Part shown: positions 1-6,412 of the stretch, piece after piece
Numbering within the stretch: position 1 is the stretch's first letter
Layout: every line of letters starts with the position of its first letter
Source: Cellvibrionales bacterium
GTDB lineage: Bacteria > Pseudomonadota > Gammaproteobacteria > Pseudomonadales > JAHEIH01
DNA: 64,000 nt
Assembly: GCA_024639455.1 (NCBI GenBank)
Contig: JAHEIH010000011.1
Location: 1-64,000 of the forward strand
Direction of reading: 5' to 3'
Notes under the pieces: generated by a model
The model's input: only the letters and a program-made list of their open reading frames with translations
What the model was told of the DNA's origin: nothing
Database searches by the model: none
Program-made: the position numbers and the translations under genes

Positions 1-157
1 TGGCTTCGTTTACTTCCAGGCCAGCATACTTGCTACGCCAGTTGTAGAACGTGCCGGACGAGATGCTTAGATGTCGGCAGATGTCGTCCACTTTGGCTCC
101 GGCCTCGTGTTCCTTGATCGCCTTAATGATCTGTTCTTCGCTGTAACGCTTCTTCGT
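1..157 (-). CDS. IS3-family transposase OrfA, partial, unusual start
   Basis: The reading frame gives KKRYSEEQIIKAIKEHEAG followed by a helix-turn-helix ending in SSGTFYNWRSKYAG, the classic IS3-family OrfA N-terminus (DNA-binding subunit; the DDE domain would be in OrfB, outside the window). In this frame a TAA stop lies about eight codons upstream and no ATG, GTG, TTG or CTG intervenes. The codon where relatives have ATG is ACG (155-157). Either this copy has lost its start codon or it initiates at a rare codon. The 3' part is cut by the window edge. Confidence 0.8.
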
Positions 158-231
158 ATCGAGATCTCCATCCCTTTAGGTTAAATGGAAATCTCATCAA
201 GGTCATGGTCTAGTTTTTCGGGGTGAAGTCA
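1..231 (-). mobile_element. IS3-family insertion sequence, terminal part
   Basis: The segment holds the first part of an IS3-type transposase gene reading leftward out of the window. It ends at about 231 in a terminal sequence that reads, on the minus strand, TGACTTCACCCCGAAAAAC, which resembles an IS3-family inverted-repeat end. Only this end is present, so the element length and target duplication cannot be seen. It lies directly upstream of an EPS-type regulator, so it may have separated that regulator from genes to the left. Confidence 0.75.
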
Positions 232-292
232 CATGTAACACAATGTTTATAATGTTCACCCATTGAACAAATAGATAAATTTTACGTTGCAC

Positions 293-682
293 ATGCCGTG
301 CGGAAGCCTGCCCGTCTATAACATTCCCTCATCTCAAGACCCTATAAACACAGCCCAAGAAGAACTTCGACTACGTGTTATGCATGTACTTGAAGACAAC
401 CCAGAAGCCAGCCAGCGAGACATTGCCAAAGAGCTAGGTGTAAGCCTGGGCAGCGTGAACTTCTGCGTGAAGGCCTTGGTCGACATTGGGTTTGTGAAGC
501 TGAACAACTTCGTCAAATCTAATAAAAAGATGGGGTATGCCTACATCCTCACCCCAGAGGGTATGGGCGAGAAAGCGGCAATTATCGCCCGCTTTTTGAA
601 ACGCAAGATGAATGAATACGAAATGCTGCGAGAAGAGATCGAGCAGCTGAAGCGTGAGGTGTCGAATGATGATGCAGGTTGA
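293..682 (+). CDS. MarR-family EPS-associated transcriptional regulator
   Basis: This is a small DNA-binding protein of the EPS-associated MarR-type group, usually found beside exopolysaccharide or capsule loci. It has a winged helix-turn-helix (about residues 25-95: NPEASQRDIAKELGVSLGSV, then a wing ending YAYILTPEGMGEKA) and a C-terminal coiled-coil segment (MNEYEMLREEIEQLKREV). The ATG at 293 is preferred over a TTG at 287; neither has a clear ribosome-binding site, and no later ATG keeps the conserved helix upstream of the HTH. No EPS genes are in the window, so any target locus is probably left of the adjacent IS. Function is inferred from the family. Confidence 0.75.
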   Translation: MPCGSLPVYNIPSSQDPINTAQEELRLRVMHVLEDNPEASQRDIAKELGVSLGSVNFCVKALVDIGFVKLNNFVKSNKKMGYAYILTPEGMGEKAAIIARFLKRKMNEYEMLREEIEQLKREVSNDDAG

Positions 683-711
683 CAATTCCACCTATTGATA
701 TGATTGATCGA

Positions 712-751
712 TCAGGCATATGCTTGACATATGTCTGATTTCGGTTAGTAT
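712..751 (+). promoter_or_regulatory. vapBC promoter with palindromic operator
   Basis: Arms TCAGGCATATG (712-722) and CATATGTCTGA (728-738) form an inverted repeat with one mismatch and a 5-bp spacer. It covers a -35 TTGACA (724-729), followed after 16 bp by a -10-like TAGTAT (746-751). The layout fits autorepression by the VapB-VapC complex. Confidence 0.6.
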
Positions 752-783
752 TTAATAGTGAAGATATTAAATAGGTGAGTAAA

Positions 784-1014
784 ATGAAAACTGTGTCGAT
801 TTTTAAAAATGGCAAAAATCAGGCTATAAGACTACCAAAAGATATGGAATTTTCAGGTGTTTCAGAGCTAGAAATAATCAAGGTTGGTAGCAGCATAATA
901 TTAAAGCCGATTAGACCAAGTTGGATCTCTCTTGCTAATGTCGAAAGTACTGATGATGACTTTCTTCAAAAAAGAGAAGATGTCATTAGTGATGATGGAC
1001 GGTTTGTTTTGTGA
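784..1014 (+). CDS. VapB-type antitoxin (AbrB/SpoVT fold)
   Basis: The 76-residue protein begins MKTVSIFKNGKNQAIRLPKD, the swapped-hairpin AbrB-like DNA-binding domain of VapB antitoxins. The C-terminal tail should wrap the toxin. A GTG at 775 could add three residues, but ATG 784 sits 8-12 bases after AGGTGAG and matches family length. Its stop overlaps the toxin start by four bases (GTGA), typical of translationally coupled toxin-antitoxin pairs. The module is visibly AT-rich compared with the genes further right, which suggests acquisition by transfer. Confidence 0.85.
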   Translation: MKTVSIFKNGKNQAIRLPKDMEFSGVSELEIIKVGSSIILKPIRPSWISLANVESTDDDFLQKREDVISDDGRFVL

Positions 1015-1430
1015 AAAAGCTAGATTACATGCTAGATACGTGTATCTGTAGCTTCATCATGCGTGAAAATCCGATATCTGTTCTTGAAATGTTGCAAGAA
1101 AAAGTTCAGCGGCAACACAAAATTATTATTTCGGCTATTACATATTCTGAAATGCGCTTTGGCGAGATAGGGGAAAAATCATCACCAAAGCATGCAGTAA
1201 TGGTCAGAGAGTTTTTGTCTAGAATAGATGATGTTCTACCATGGGATAGAGATGCTGTAGATGTAACAACAGAAATTAAACGATACTTATCAAATAATGG
1301 TGAAAACATCGGTATTAATGATACAGCAATAGCTGGTCATGCCATCGCAACAAACTCAATTCTGGTTACAAATAATACAAGAGAGTTTAGTCGGGTGCCT
1401 GGCTTGAACTATGAAGACTGGGTTCACTAG
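1011..1430 (+). CDS. VapC-type PIN-domain ribonuclease toxin
   Basis: The 139-residue PIN-domain protein is a predicted Mg2+-dependent endoribonuclease that would cleave tRNA or rRNA when VapB is degraded. Acidic PIN residues are visible: D9 in YMLDTC, E47 in SEMRFGE and D104 in GINDTAIAGHA, with N121 in VTNNTREF. Length and motifs are normal, so the toxin looks intact. It starts at a GTG that overlaps the vapB stop. The substrate cannot be told from sequence. Confidence 0.9.
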   Translation: MKKLDYMLDTCICSFIMRENPISVLEMLQEKVQRQHKIIISAITYSEMRFGEIGEKSSPKHAVMVREFLSRIDDVLPWDRDAVDVTTEIKRYLSNNGENIGINDTAIAGHAIATNSILVTNNTREFSRVPGLNYEDWVH

Positions 1431-1540
1431 ACGAAGGTGTTGTGCATCTTGAAAGCATGCTCGCGATAATGGGCCTTATCGCCTTCAATTAGTGTTTTGA
1501 AAATGTTGCAGTTGAGCAATCTTTAATTCCAAAAAATTTT

Positions 1541-1645
1541 AGAGGCAGTTGTGATTGACCGAGTACAGCAACAACTAACATCCCCCATTACATTGTTCCA
1601 TCCTCTACCTGGAGCAATGGCTGAATAAAAAATAGCCAGTGCTGT
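1541..1645 (-). pseudogene. Scar of a deleted parE-type toxin-antitoxin module
   Basis: Bases 1541-1578 closely match the last codons of the intact parE gene at about 3409-3447, including GTTGTGATTG and the ACAACTAA end. Bases 1585-1645 match the region upstream of that module at about 4030-4092, including CTGAATAAAAAA and ATAGCCAGTG. The intact module between those landmarks (about 580 bp) is absent here. The simplest reading is that a related module once stood here and was lost by internal deletion. Apart from this scar, 1431-1708 holds nothing recognisable except the upstream region of the ABC-F gene. Confidence 0.55.
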
Positions 1646-1708
1646 CGACCCCGTCTATGTAAATCCCTATAATGCGCGTCTCATTCGTACTTCTCTCTGG
1701 ATTTCCTC

Positions 1709-3316
1709 TTGATTACTACCGCAAATATCACCATGCAGTTTGGTCCCAAACCGCTGTTCGAAAACATTTCTGCTAAATTTGGTAACGGCAATCGCTACGG
1801 GCTGATTGGAGCCAATGGCTGTGGTAAGTCAACCTTTATGAAGATCTTGAGTGGTGAGCTGGCGCCGACGTCGGGTAATATTTCTTATTCGCCGGGTTGC
1901 ACGTTGGGTACTTTGAGCCAGGATCAATTTGCCTATGAAGCCTATTCAGTCATCGATGCGGTGATTATGGGCAACACGCGCCTTTGGGCGGTGAAGCAAG
2001 AGCGTGATCGTATTTATGCGTTGCCAAACATGAGCGAAGACGAAGGCATGGCGGTGGCTGAGTTGGAAGTGGAATTTGCTGAGCTGGATGGCTACAGCGC
2101 AGAAAGCCGCGCCGGTGAGATTTTGTTGGAAGCGGGCATTCCTGAAGAATACCATTTTGGCTTAATGAGCCAAGTGGCGCCGGGTTTAAAAGTGCGTGTG
2201 CTGTTGGCGCAGGCGTTGTTTTCCGACCCCGATGTGTTGCTACTCGACGAGCCGACCAACAACCTCGACATCGACACCATTAGTTGGTTGGCAGGGGTGT
2301 TAAGCCAGCGTAAGTGCACTATGGTGATCATTTCACACGACCGTCACTTCTTAAACGCGGTATGTACCCACATGGCCGATATCGACTACGGCGAATTGCG
2401 CATTTACCCGGGCAACTACGAAGCCTATCACGCGGCATCGTCGTTGATTCAAGAGCAGTTACACGCGGAAAATGCCAAGAAAAGCGCTGAAATTGCTGAA
2501 CTGCAAGATTTCGTGAATCGCTTTGGTGCCAATGCCTCTAAAGCCAAGCAAGCTAGCTCACGCGCTAAGCGCATGGAAAAAATTACCCTCGACGAGGTAA
2601 AACCCTCCAGCCGTCGCAGCCCATGGTTGCGTTATCAGCAACATAAAAAATTACATCGCCAGGCGCTGGTGTTAGAAAATTTAGCCCACGGCTATGAAGG
2701 CGATGACATTCTGTTCAGTGGCGTAGAAATGATCTTAGAAGCTGGCGCGCGCTTGGCGGTGATTGGCGAGAACGGCGCGGGTAAGTCGACCTTTATTCGC
2801 TGTTTGATCGACGAATTACAGCCAAAGAACGGGGTGATTAAGTGGTCTGAAAACGCCGCGTTTGGTTATTGCCCGCAGGATACCTCCACCCACTTTGATT
2901 CAGATATGACCCTGTTTGAGTGGATGTCGCAGTGGCGTTTGCCCAAGCACGATGACTTGGCCGTACGCGGTATGTTAGGGCGCATTTTATTTTCCGCTGA
3001 CGACCTCAACAAAAAAGTGCGTGTGTGCTCTGGCGGTGAAAAGAATCGCTTGTTGTTTGGCAAGTTGATGATGCTTGAAATTAACGTGCTGATCATGGAT
3101 GAGCCCACCAACCACCTAGATATGGAGTCGATTGAGGCGCTGAATAAGGCCTTAGATTTGTGGGATGGTACCTTGATTTTTGTGAGCCACGACCGTGAGT
3201 TTGTGTCTTCGCTGGCCACTCGGGTGTTAGATATTCGTGCTGATGGGGCGGTGGATTTTCAGGGGACGTATGACGAGTACCTTGCCGAGCGCATGCAACA
3301 GGCGGCGGTGGCTTAG
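1709..3316 (+). CDS. ybiT: ABC-F family ATPase, YbiT-like
   Basis: This 535-residue soluble protein has two ABC ATPase domains and no membrane segments, the mark of ABC-F factors that act on the ribosome. Walker A motifs are GANGCGKST (about residues 34-42) and GENGAGKST (about 353-361). Walker B motifs are [15 protein letters not shown] and [15 protein letters not shown]; the second signature is CSGGEKNR. The linker between domains contains a charged helix pair ending [15 protein letters not shown]. Wording throughout is closest to E. coli YbiT. The start is a TTG at 1709 ([12 protein letters not shown]), matching the YbiT N-terminus. The exact ribosomal role is inferred from the family. Confidence 0.93.
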   Translation: MITTANITMQFGPKPLFENISAKFGNGNRYGLIGANGCGKSTFMKILSGELAPTSGNISYSPGCTLGTLSQDQFAYEAYSVIDAVIMGNTRLWAVKQERDRIYALPNMSEDEGMAVAELEVEFAELDGYSAESRAGEILLEAGIPEEYHFGLMSQVAPGLKVRVLLAQALFSDPDVLLLDEPTNNLDIDTISWLAGVLSQRKCTMVIISHDRHFLNAVCTHMADIDYGELRIYPGNYEAYHAASSLIQEQLHAENAKKSAEIAELQDFVNRFGANASKAKQASSRAKRMEKITLDEVKPSSRRSPWLRYQQHKKLHRQALVLENLAHGYEGDDILFSGVEMILEAGARLAVIGENGAGKSTFIRCLIDELQPKNGVIKWSENAAFGYCPQDTSTHFDSDMTLFEWMSQWRLPKHDDLAVRGMLGRILFSADDLNKKVRVCSGGEKNRLLFGKLMMLEINVLIMDEPTNHLDMESIEALNKALDLWDGTLIFVSHDREFVSSLATRVLDIRADGAVDFQGTYDEYLAERMQQAAVA

Positions 3317-3335
3317 TTAGCTCTGCTGTTTCTTA

Positions 3336-3393
3336 CAATTCTATCTAATAAACGCTTGTGGGACGTCAACGCCAAGCGATGGCGTTGTCAGCA
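3336..3393 (+). repeat. Intergenic palindromic repeat, copy 1
   Basis: The block ATTCTATCTAATAAACGC then TGTGGGACGTCAACGC and GCGATGGCGTT recurs with few changes at 4943-5003. AACGCCA and TGGCGTT form a small hairpin. Both copies lie beside toxin-antitoxin modules, and the GTGGGA start links it to the REP-like family elsewhere in the window. Confidence 0.6.
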
Positions 3394-3396
3394 TTA

Positions 3397-3687
3397 TTAC
3401 AAATGGTTTTGAGGGAGTTGTGATTGGCCAAGTACCGCGACAACTAAAATGAAGCCGTCTTCTTTTATAAAGTAAGCCGTATGTTTACCTACAGGAAAGT
3501 AAAAACCGTTTGGGTAAATTTCATCACAATTTCGGCCTAAGGTAGGGTTTTCCGCAAGCATTTGAAATGCTGACAATAAAGTGTCTTTGTAGATGCTCCA
3601 TTGCTTTTCAGAAAAATTATTGACGGTATAGCTTTTTATTTTTTGCAAATGCCCCTGTGCTAGCCGACTTAACTTGTATTGATTCAT
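3397..3687 (-). CDS. ParE/RelE-superfamily toxin
   Basis: The 96-residue protein has the compact RelE/ParE fold pattern: an N-terminal helical pair (YKLSRLAQGHLQKIKSYTV), a central NPTLGRNCDEIYPNGFY strand region, and the terminal strand FILVVAVLGQSQLPQNHL. ParE members poison gyrase while RelE members cleave mRNA; wording here favours the ParE side, but the target is not provable. It lies 13 bp downstream of a Phd-type antitoxin gene on the same strand. Length is normal and no lesion is visible. Confidence 0.85.
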   Translation of the reverse strand: MNQYKLSRLAQGHLQKIKSYTVNNFSEKQWSIYKDTLLSAFQMLAENPTLGRNCDEIYPNGFYFPVGKHTAYFIKEDGFILVVAVLGQSQLPQNHL

Positions 3688-3700
3688 CTGCTACCACTGA

Positions 3701-3943
3701 TTAAAGAGCGTTTAAAAAATCTTCACCATCTACCACATCGCCCTGTGCCAAATCTTGTTTTGATGACTCGAAACAATGTTTAAGGTAGTCAGCTTTCATT
3801 GCTTCTAGTTCCTCGTAATCTCTAATAGACATGACAACCACGGCATCTTTATTATTTTTGCTAATTTTTATAGGCTCGCGTTGGGCGTTTAGGAGTAGTT
3901 CTCCAAAATTACGCTTGGCGTCATTGGCTGTTAATGTTTGCAT
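3701..3943 (-). CDS. Phd/YefM-family antitoxin
   Basis: The protein MQTLTANDAKRNFGELLLNA and onward carries the Phd/YefM N-terminal DNA-binding fold, ending in the DYEELEAMKADYLK helix. The residual C-terminus would bind the toxin. The longer frame could begin at 3970, but the ATG at 3943 has GGAG 10 bases upstream and matches the family start. The upstream DNA holds TAGGCCTA (about 3979-3986) and inverted arms GCACAAAA and TTTTGTGC (3990-4031), plausible operator sites. It forms a two-gene unit with the adjacent ParE-type toxin. Confidence 0.85.
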   Translation of the reverse strand: MQTLTANDAKRNFGELLLNAQREPIKISKNNKDAVVVMSIRDYEELEAMKADYLKHCFESSKQDLAQGDVVDGEDFLNAL

Positions 3944-3975
3944 GAACAAGCTCCAAATATTTAAAGGCACCTAGC

Positions 3976-4031
3976 ATAGTAGGCCTATCGCACAAAATGA
4001 TCAATGTGATTAAATCGTGCGATTTTTGTGC
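3976..4031 (-). promoter_or_regulatory. Putative operator of the phd-parE module
   Basis: The palindrome TAGGCCTA lies just upstream of the antitoxin gene. Inverted arms GCACAAAA and TTTTGTGC lie further out, with ATCGTGCGAT between. Autoregulation by antitoxin-toxin complexes is the family rule; the exact binding site is inferred. Confidence 0.4.
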
Positions 4032-4081
4032 CCATTGTATTCTTCCATCGTGTTGCTACAACTCAGACTGAATAAAAAAAT

Positions 4082-4168
4082 AGCCAGTGTTGTGGCGCAC
4101 GCTGCGCGTGGCAACCCACAGGTTCGTCGCCGTTTGCACGCGACCACTTCCCGCATGGCGACATCCTC
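4082..4168 (+). repeat. REP-like repeat, diverged composite copy
   Basis: The stretch contains GCACGCTGCGCGTGGCAACC, a CCCACAG block and then GTCGCCGTTTGCACGC. The same order recurs at 4999-5063. GCACGC and GCGTGG-type arms can pair, and the GTTTGCACGC part equals hairpin C of the intact REP-like elements at 16422, 30437 and 31056. Confidence 0.55.
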
Positions 4169-4244
4169 CTCCAAAAACTGTCCTTTTTGACAGTCGCTAT
4201 ACATTCCTCAGTGGTTAAAATCATTGTAGTTGTCTAAATATCAT

Positions 4245-4268
4245 CAATGTATATACTTGTGTGTATAT
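4245..4268 (+). promoter_or_regulatory. Repeated TGTATATA motif upstream of vapB
   Basis: TGTATATA occurs twice with a 14-bp period (4246-4253 and 4260-4267) immediately before the second vapB gene. Such repeats fit an antitoxin operator overlapping the promoter. No clear -35/-10 pair could be fixed. Confidence 0.35.
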
Positions 4269-4282
4269 ATTTGAGGTGTGGT

Positions 4283-4510
4283 ATGGAAGCAAAAATATTT
4301 CAGTCAGGTAATAGTCAGGCAGTTCGTATTCCTAAGGAATTTAGGTTTGAAGGGACCACGGTGGAAATCTTCAAACGCGGTGACGAGGTGATCTTAAAAC
4401 CTAGGGCTAAAAATCTTGGCGTTGCCTTTAAACTGTTGGCGCAAATGCCAGACGATTTTATGGGCGAGGGCAGGGCAGACGATCAACCGCAGGAACGCGA
4501 AGGGTTTTAA
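4283..4510 (+). CDS. VapB-type antitoxin, second module
   Basis: The 75-residue AbrB/SpoVT-fold protein begins MEAKIFQSGNSQAVRIPKEF, the standard VapB DNA-binding start, with VILKPR closing the fold. The longer frame opens at 4247, but ATG 4283 follows GAGGTG at a good distance and fits family length. The gene ends two bases before the GTG start of its toxin. It differs clearly from the first VapB (784-1014), so the modules are not recent duplicates. Confidence 0.87.
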   Translation: MEAKIFQSGNSQAVRIPKEFRFEGTTVEIFKRGDEVILKPRAKNLGVAFKLLAQMPDDFMGEGRADDQPQEREGF

Positions 4511-4512
4511 CG

Positions 4513-4908
4513 GTGTTTTTGCTCGATACGAATATCTGCATTTACATCATCAAGCAAAAGCCGCCATCGGTATTGGAAAAGTTTCAGACACTACAGGTAG
4601 GCAGTGTCGCCATGTCGATGGTGACATTTGGTGAGTTGCAGTATGGGGCCAAACGCAGTAATAACTCAGCAAAAGCGTTAGATATCCTTCAGGAATTGAC
4701 GGCTTATATTCCGGTATTGTCTATGGCTGCATCGGTGGCGGGTGAATATGCTGATATTCGTGCTGGTTTGGCGTCTAAAGGTCAAATGATAGGGAATAAT
4801 GATCTTTGGATTGCTGCGCATGCGAGAGATCTGGGTGATACCTTGGTGTCGAATAACCTCAAAGAATTTGAGCGGGTGCCAGGGCTGCAATTAGAGAGCT
4901 GGGTGTAG
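4513..4908 (+). CDS. VapC-type PIN-domain ribonuclease toxin, second module
   Basis: This 131-residue PIN protein resembles the VapC/MvpA group that cuts initiator tRNA in enterobacteria, though that substrate is only an inference here. Catalytic acidic residues are visible: D5 in FLLDTNICI, E41 in FGELQYG and D97 in GNNDLWIAAHA, with paired asparagines in LVSNNLKEF. The start is GTG, two bases after the vapB stop. Nothing appears missing, so the module is probably functional. Confidence 0.9.
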   Translation: MFLLDTNICIYIIKQKPPSVLEKFQTLQVGSVAMSMVTFGELQYGAKRSNNSAKALDILQELTAYIPVLSMAASVAGEYADIRAGLASKGQMIGNNDLWIAAHARDLGDTLVSNNLKEFERVPGLQLESWV

Positions 4909-4914
4909 CTGCTC

Positions 4915-5063
4915 ATCGCCGTTTGCACACAAACGCTTCCCACATTCTATCTACTAAATCCCTGTGGGACGTCAACGCGAGGCGATGGCGTTAGTAATGT
5001 TTCGCACGCAGCGCGTGGCAACCCACAGTTCATAGCCGTTTACACGCAACCTCTTCCTACACC
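4915..5063 (+). repeat. REP-like repeat cluster, three adjoining partial units
   Basis: In order: a right-half unit (CGCCGTTTGCACACAAACGC then TTCCCACA), a copy of the 3336 repeat (CTGTGGGACGTCAACGC and GCGATGGCGTT), and a copy of the 4082 unit (GCACGCAGCGCGTGGCAACC, CCCACAG, GCCGTTTACACGCAACC). The last unit runs into the 3' end of the DUF1501 gene. The arrangement suggests a longer ancestral element that later broke into parts. Confidence 0.55.
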
Positions 5064-6403
5064 AATCCCATATCTATCTGATTAAACGCTTTAGCGTTGG
5101 GGAAGATGGTTATTTCATCCTCGTCCTGCAGCCCTAACCAGCGGGTCAGGTTACTGGCGTATTGTTCGACAGAGAATTGTGGGATGGTCATATTTTCATA
5201 TTCATCTTCTGAACCGACTTCTAAGGATGGCACGCGGCCGATGATCTGCCCGCCATTGACCGGTTCGCCCATCACAAATTGATGCCCGCCCCAGCCGTGG
5301 TCTGTGCCGTCACCGTTGATAGACATGGTTCTTCCAAATTCTGATTGGGTGAAGCTGACGACATTGTGTTGGCAGCCGCGGTTGGTCATGTCTGCCTGGA
5401 AACCGGCCATGCACTTGGCGAGGTCGCCGATCAGTTTGGGGTGCAGGTTGGCTTGGTCGTCGTGGGTATCAAACCCGCCCATGCTGACAAAGTAGATCTG
5501 TCGGGCGTGGCCGATTTGTGGAACGGCTTGGATGAGGCGCGCCACCATCTTGAGCTGGGTCTCTAGGTATTGGCCGTGGCTGGTTTGTACGCCATAGGCG
5601 CTGCTGTTTTCGGGGATCTGGCCTAGTACTTGCCCCAGGGTAACGGTGTTGTCGAGGGCGGTTTGCATCTTGTCGGCGGCGGCTTTGCCAAGCGGGTTGT
5701 TTTCCATGTCGTACAGGAAGCTAAAGAAATCGTAGGCCGGCGCTAGGCTGTAATCGCTATTTTGTAGTCCGTCGACATGCTCGGGGGTGGTGCGGTTGCT
5801 GTTCATAGCAAAGCACTGGGTGAATTGTCCGCTCATAAAGTCGTTGTCGCCGGCCATGCTAAACGCACAGGGCATGGGGTTGTATTGGTACTTTAGTAAT
5901 ACGTCGGCCAGACGTCCGCCCCAGCCAGTAGTGATACGGGGAGAATGGCCAGCGCACATCCACAGTTTTTGTTGGTCGTTGTGAGACGCCACGCGGGGAA
6001 CCACAAGCTCAGGGTTGTTAATCAAATCTGCCTTGCTGACGGGCTGCATTAATGGCCCCACGTTGCTCACCAGGGCCAGTTGATTGGCGTGGAATAGATC
6101 CACCAAGGGCTGGCAAGCCCGTGGCATAGACACTTGGGTGCCTTGAAGGGGCAACAGCTGATCAGGTGGATAGGCAAGGTGCTGCCGTAGATTTTGGTAG
6201 TTGGCAAAACCGGCGGGATCGTTGGGCACTAGTAGGCTTAACGAATCGTTGCCGCCGTGCAGGTATATGCACACTAGGGCTTTGTAGTCTGGAAAGTCTG
6301 AACTGGCGCCATTGCCGGTTTCAACGGCTTGGGCGACGCTATTGTTGGCGGCTACCGCTCCAGCACTAGCCAGTAACGATTTAAGTAGGGTGCGACGTTT
6401 CAT
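5057..6403 (-). CDS. DUF1501 family exported protein, copy A
   Basis: This 448-residue protein belongs to DUF1501, a group related to the alkaline-phosphatase/sulfatase superfamily. Residues 1-26 form a Tat-like signal (MKRRTLLKSLLASAGAVAAN, then an AQA cleavage region). Family blocks seen are YKALVCIYLHGGNDSLSLLVP, SHNDQQKLWMCAGHSP, SMGGFDTHDDQ and GTDHGWGGHQFVMG, with histidines and aspartates that could bind metal. It starts 9 bp after the DUF1800 gene on the same strand with GGAG upstream, so the two are one operon. The biochemical activity of this pair is not known to me. A paralogous operon lies at 9414-12643. Confidence 0.88.
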   Translation of the reverse strand: MKRRTLLKSLLASAGAVAANNSVAQAVETGNGASSDFPDYKALVCIYLHGGNDSLSLLVPNDPAGFANYQNLRQHLAYPPDQLLPLQGTQVSMPRACQPLVDLFHANQLALVSNVGPLMQPVSKADLINNPELVVPRVASHNDQQKLWMCAGHSPRITTGWGGRLADVLLKYQYNPMPCAFSMAGDNDFMSGQFTQCFAMNSNRTTPEHVDGLQNSDYSLAPAYDFFSFLYDMENNPLGKAAADKMQTALDNTVTLGQVLGQIPENSSAYGVQTSHGQYLETQLKMVARLIQAVPQIGHARQIYFVSMGGFDTHDDQANLHPKLIGDLAKCMAGFQADMTNRGCQHNVVSFTQSEFGRTMSINGDGTDHGWGGHQFVMGEPVNGGQIIGRVPSLEVGSEDEYENMTIPQFSVEQYASNLTRWLGLQDEDEITIFPNAKAFNQIDMGLV

Positions 6404-6412
6404 GGCTGCTCC

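Noticed and set aside
4010-4204. 64-codon minus-strand frame
   Set aside because: It spans a palindromic repeat and the TA operator region, and the predicted protein has no coherent pattern.
3336-5063. Integron attC sites around the toxin-antitoxin modules
   Set aside because: The repeats lack the paired core sites (GTTRRRY and RYYYAAC), there is no integrase, and their hairpins match the REP family instead.
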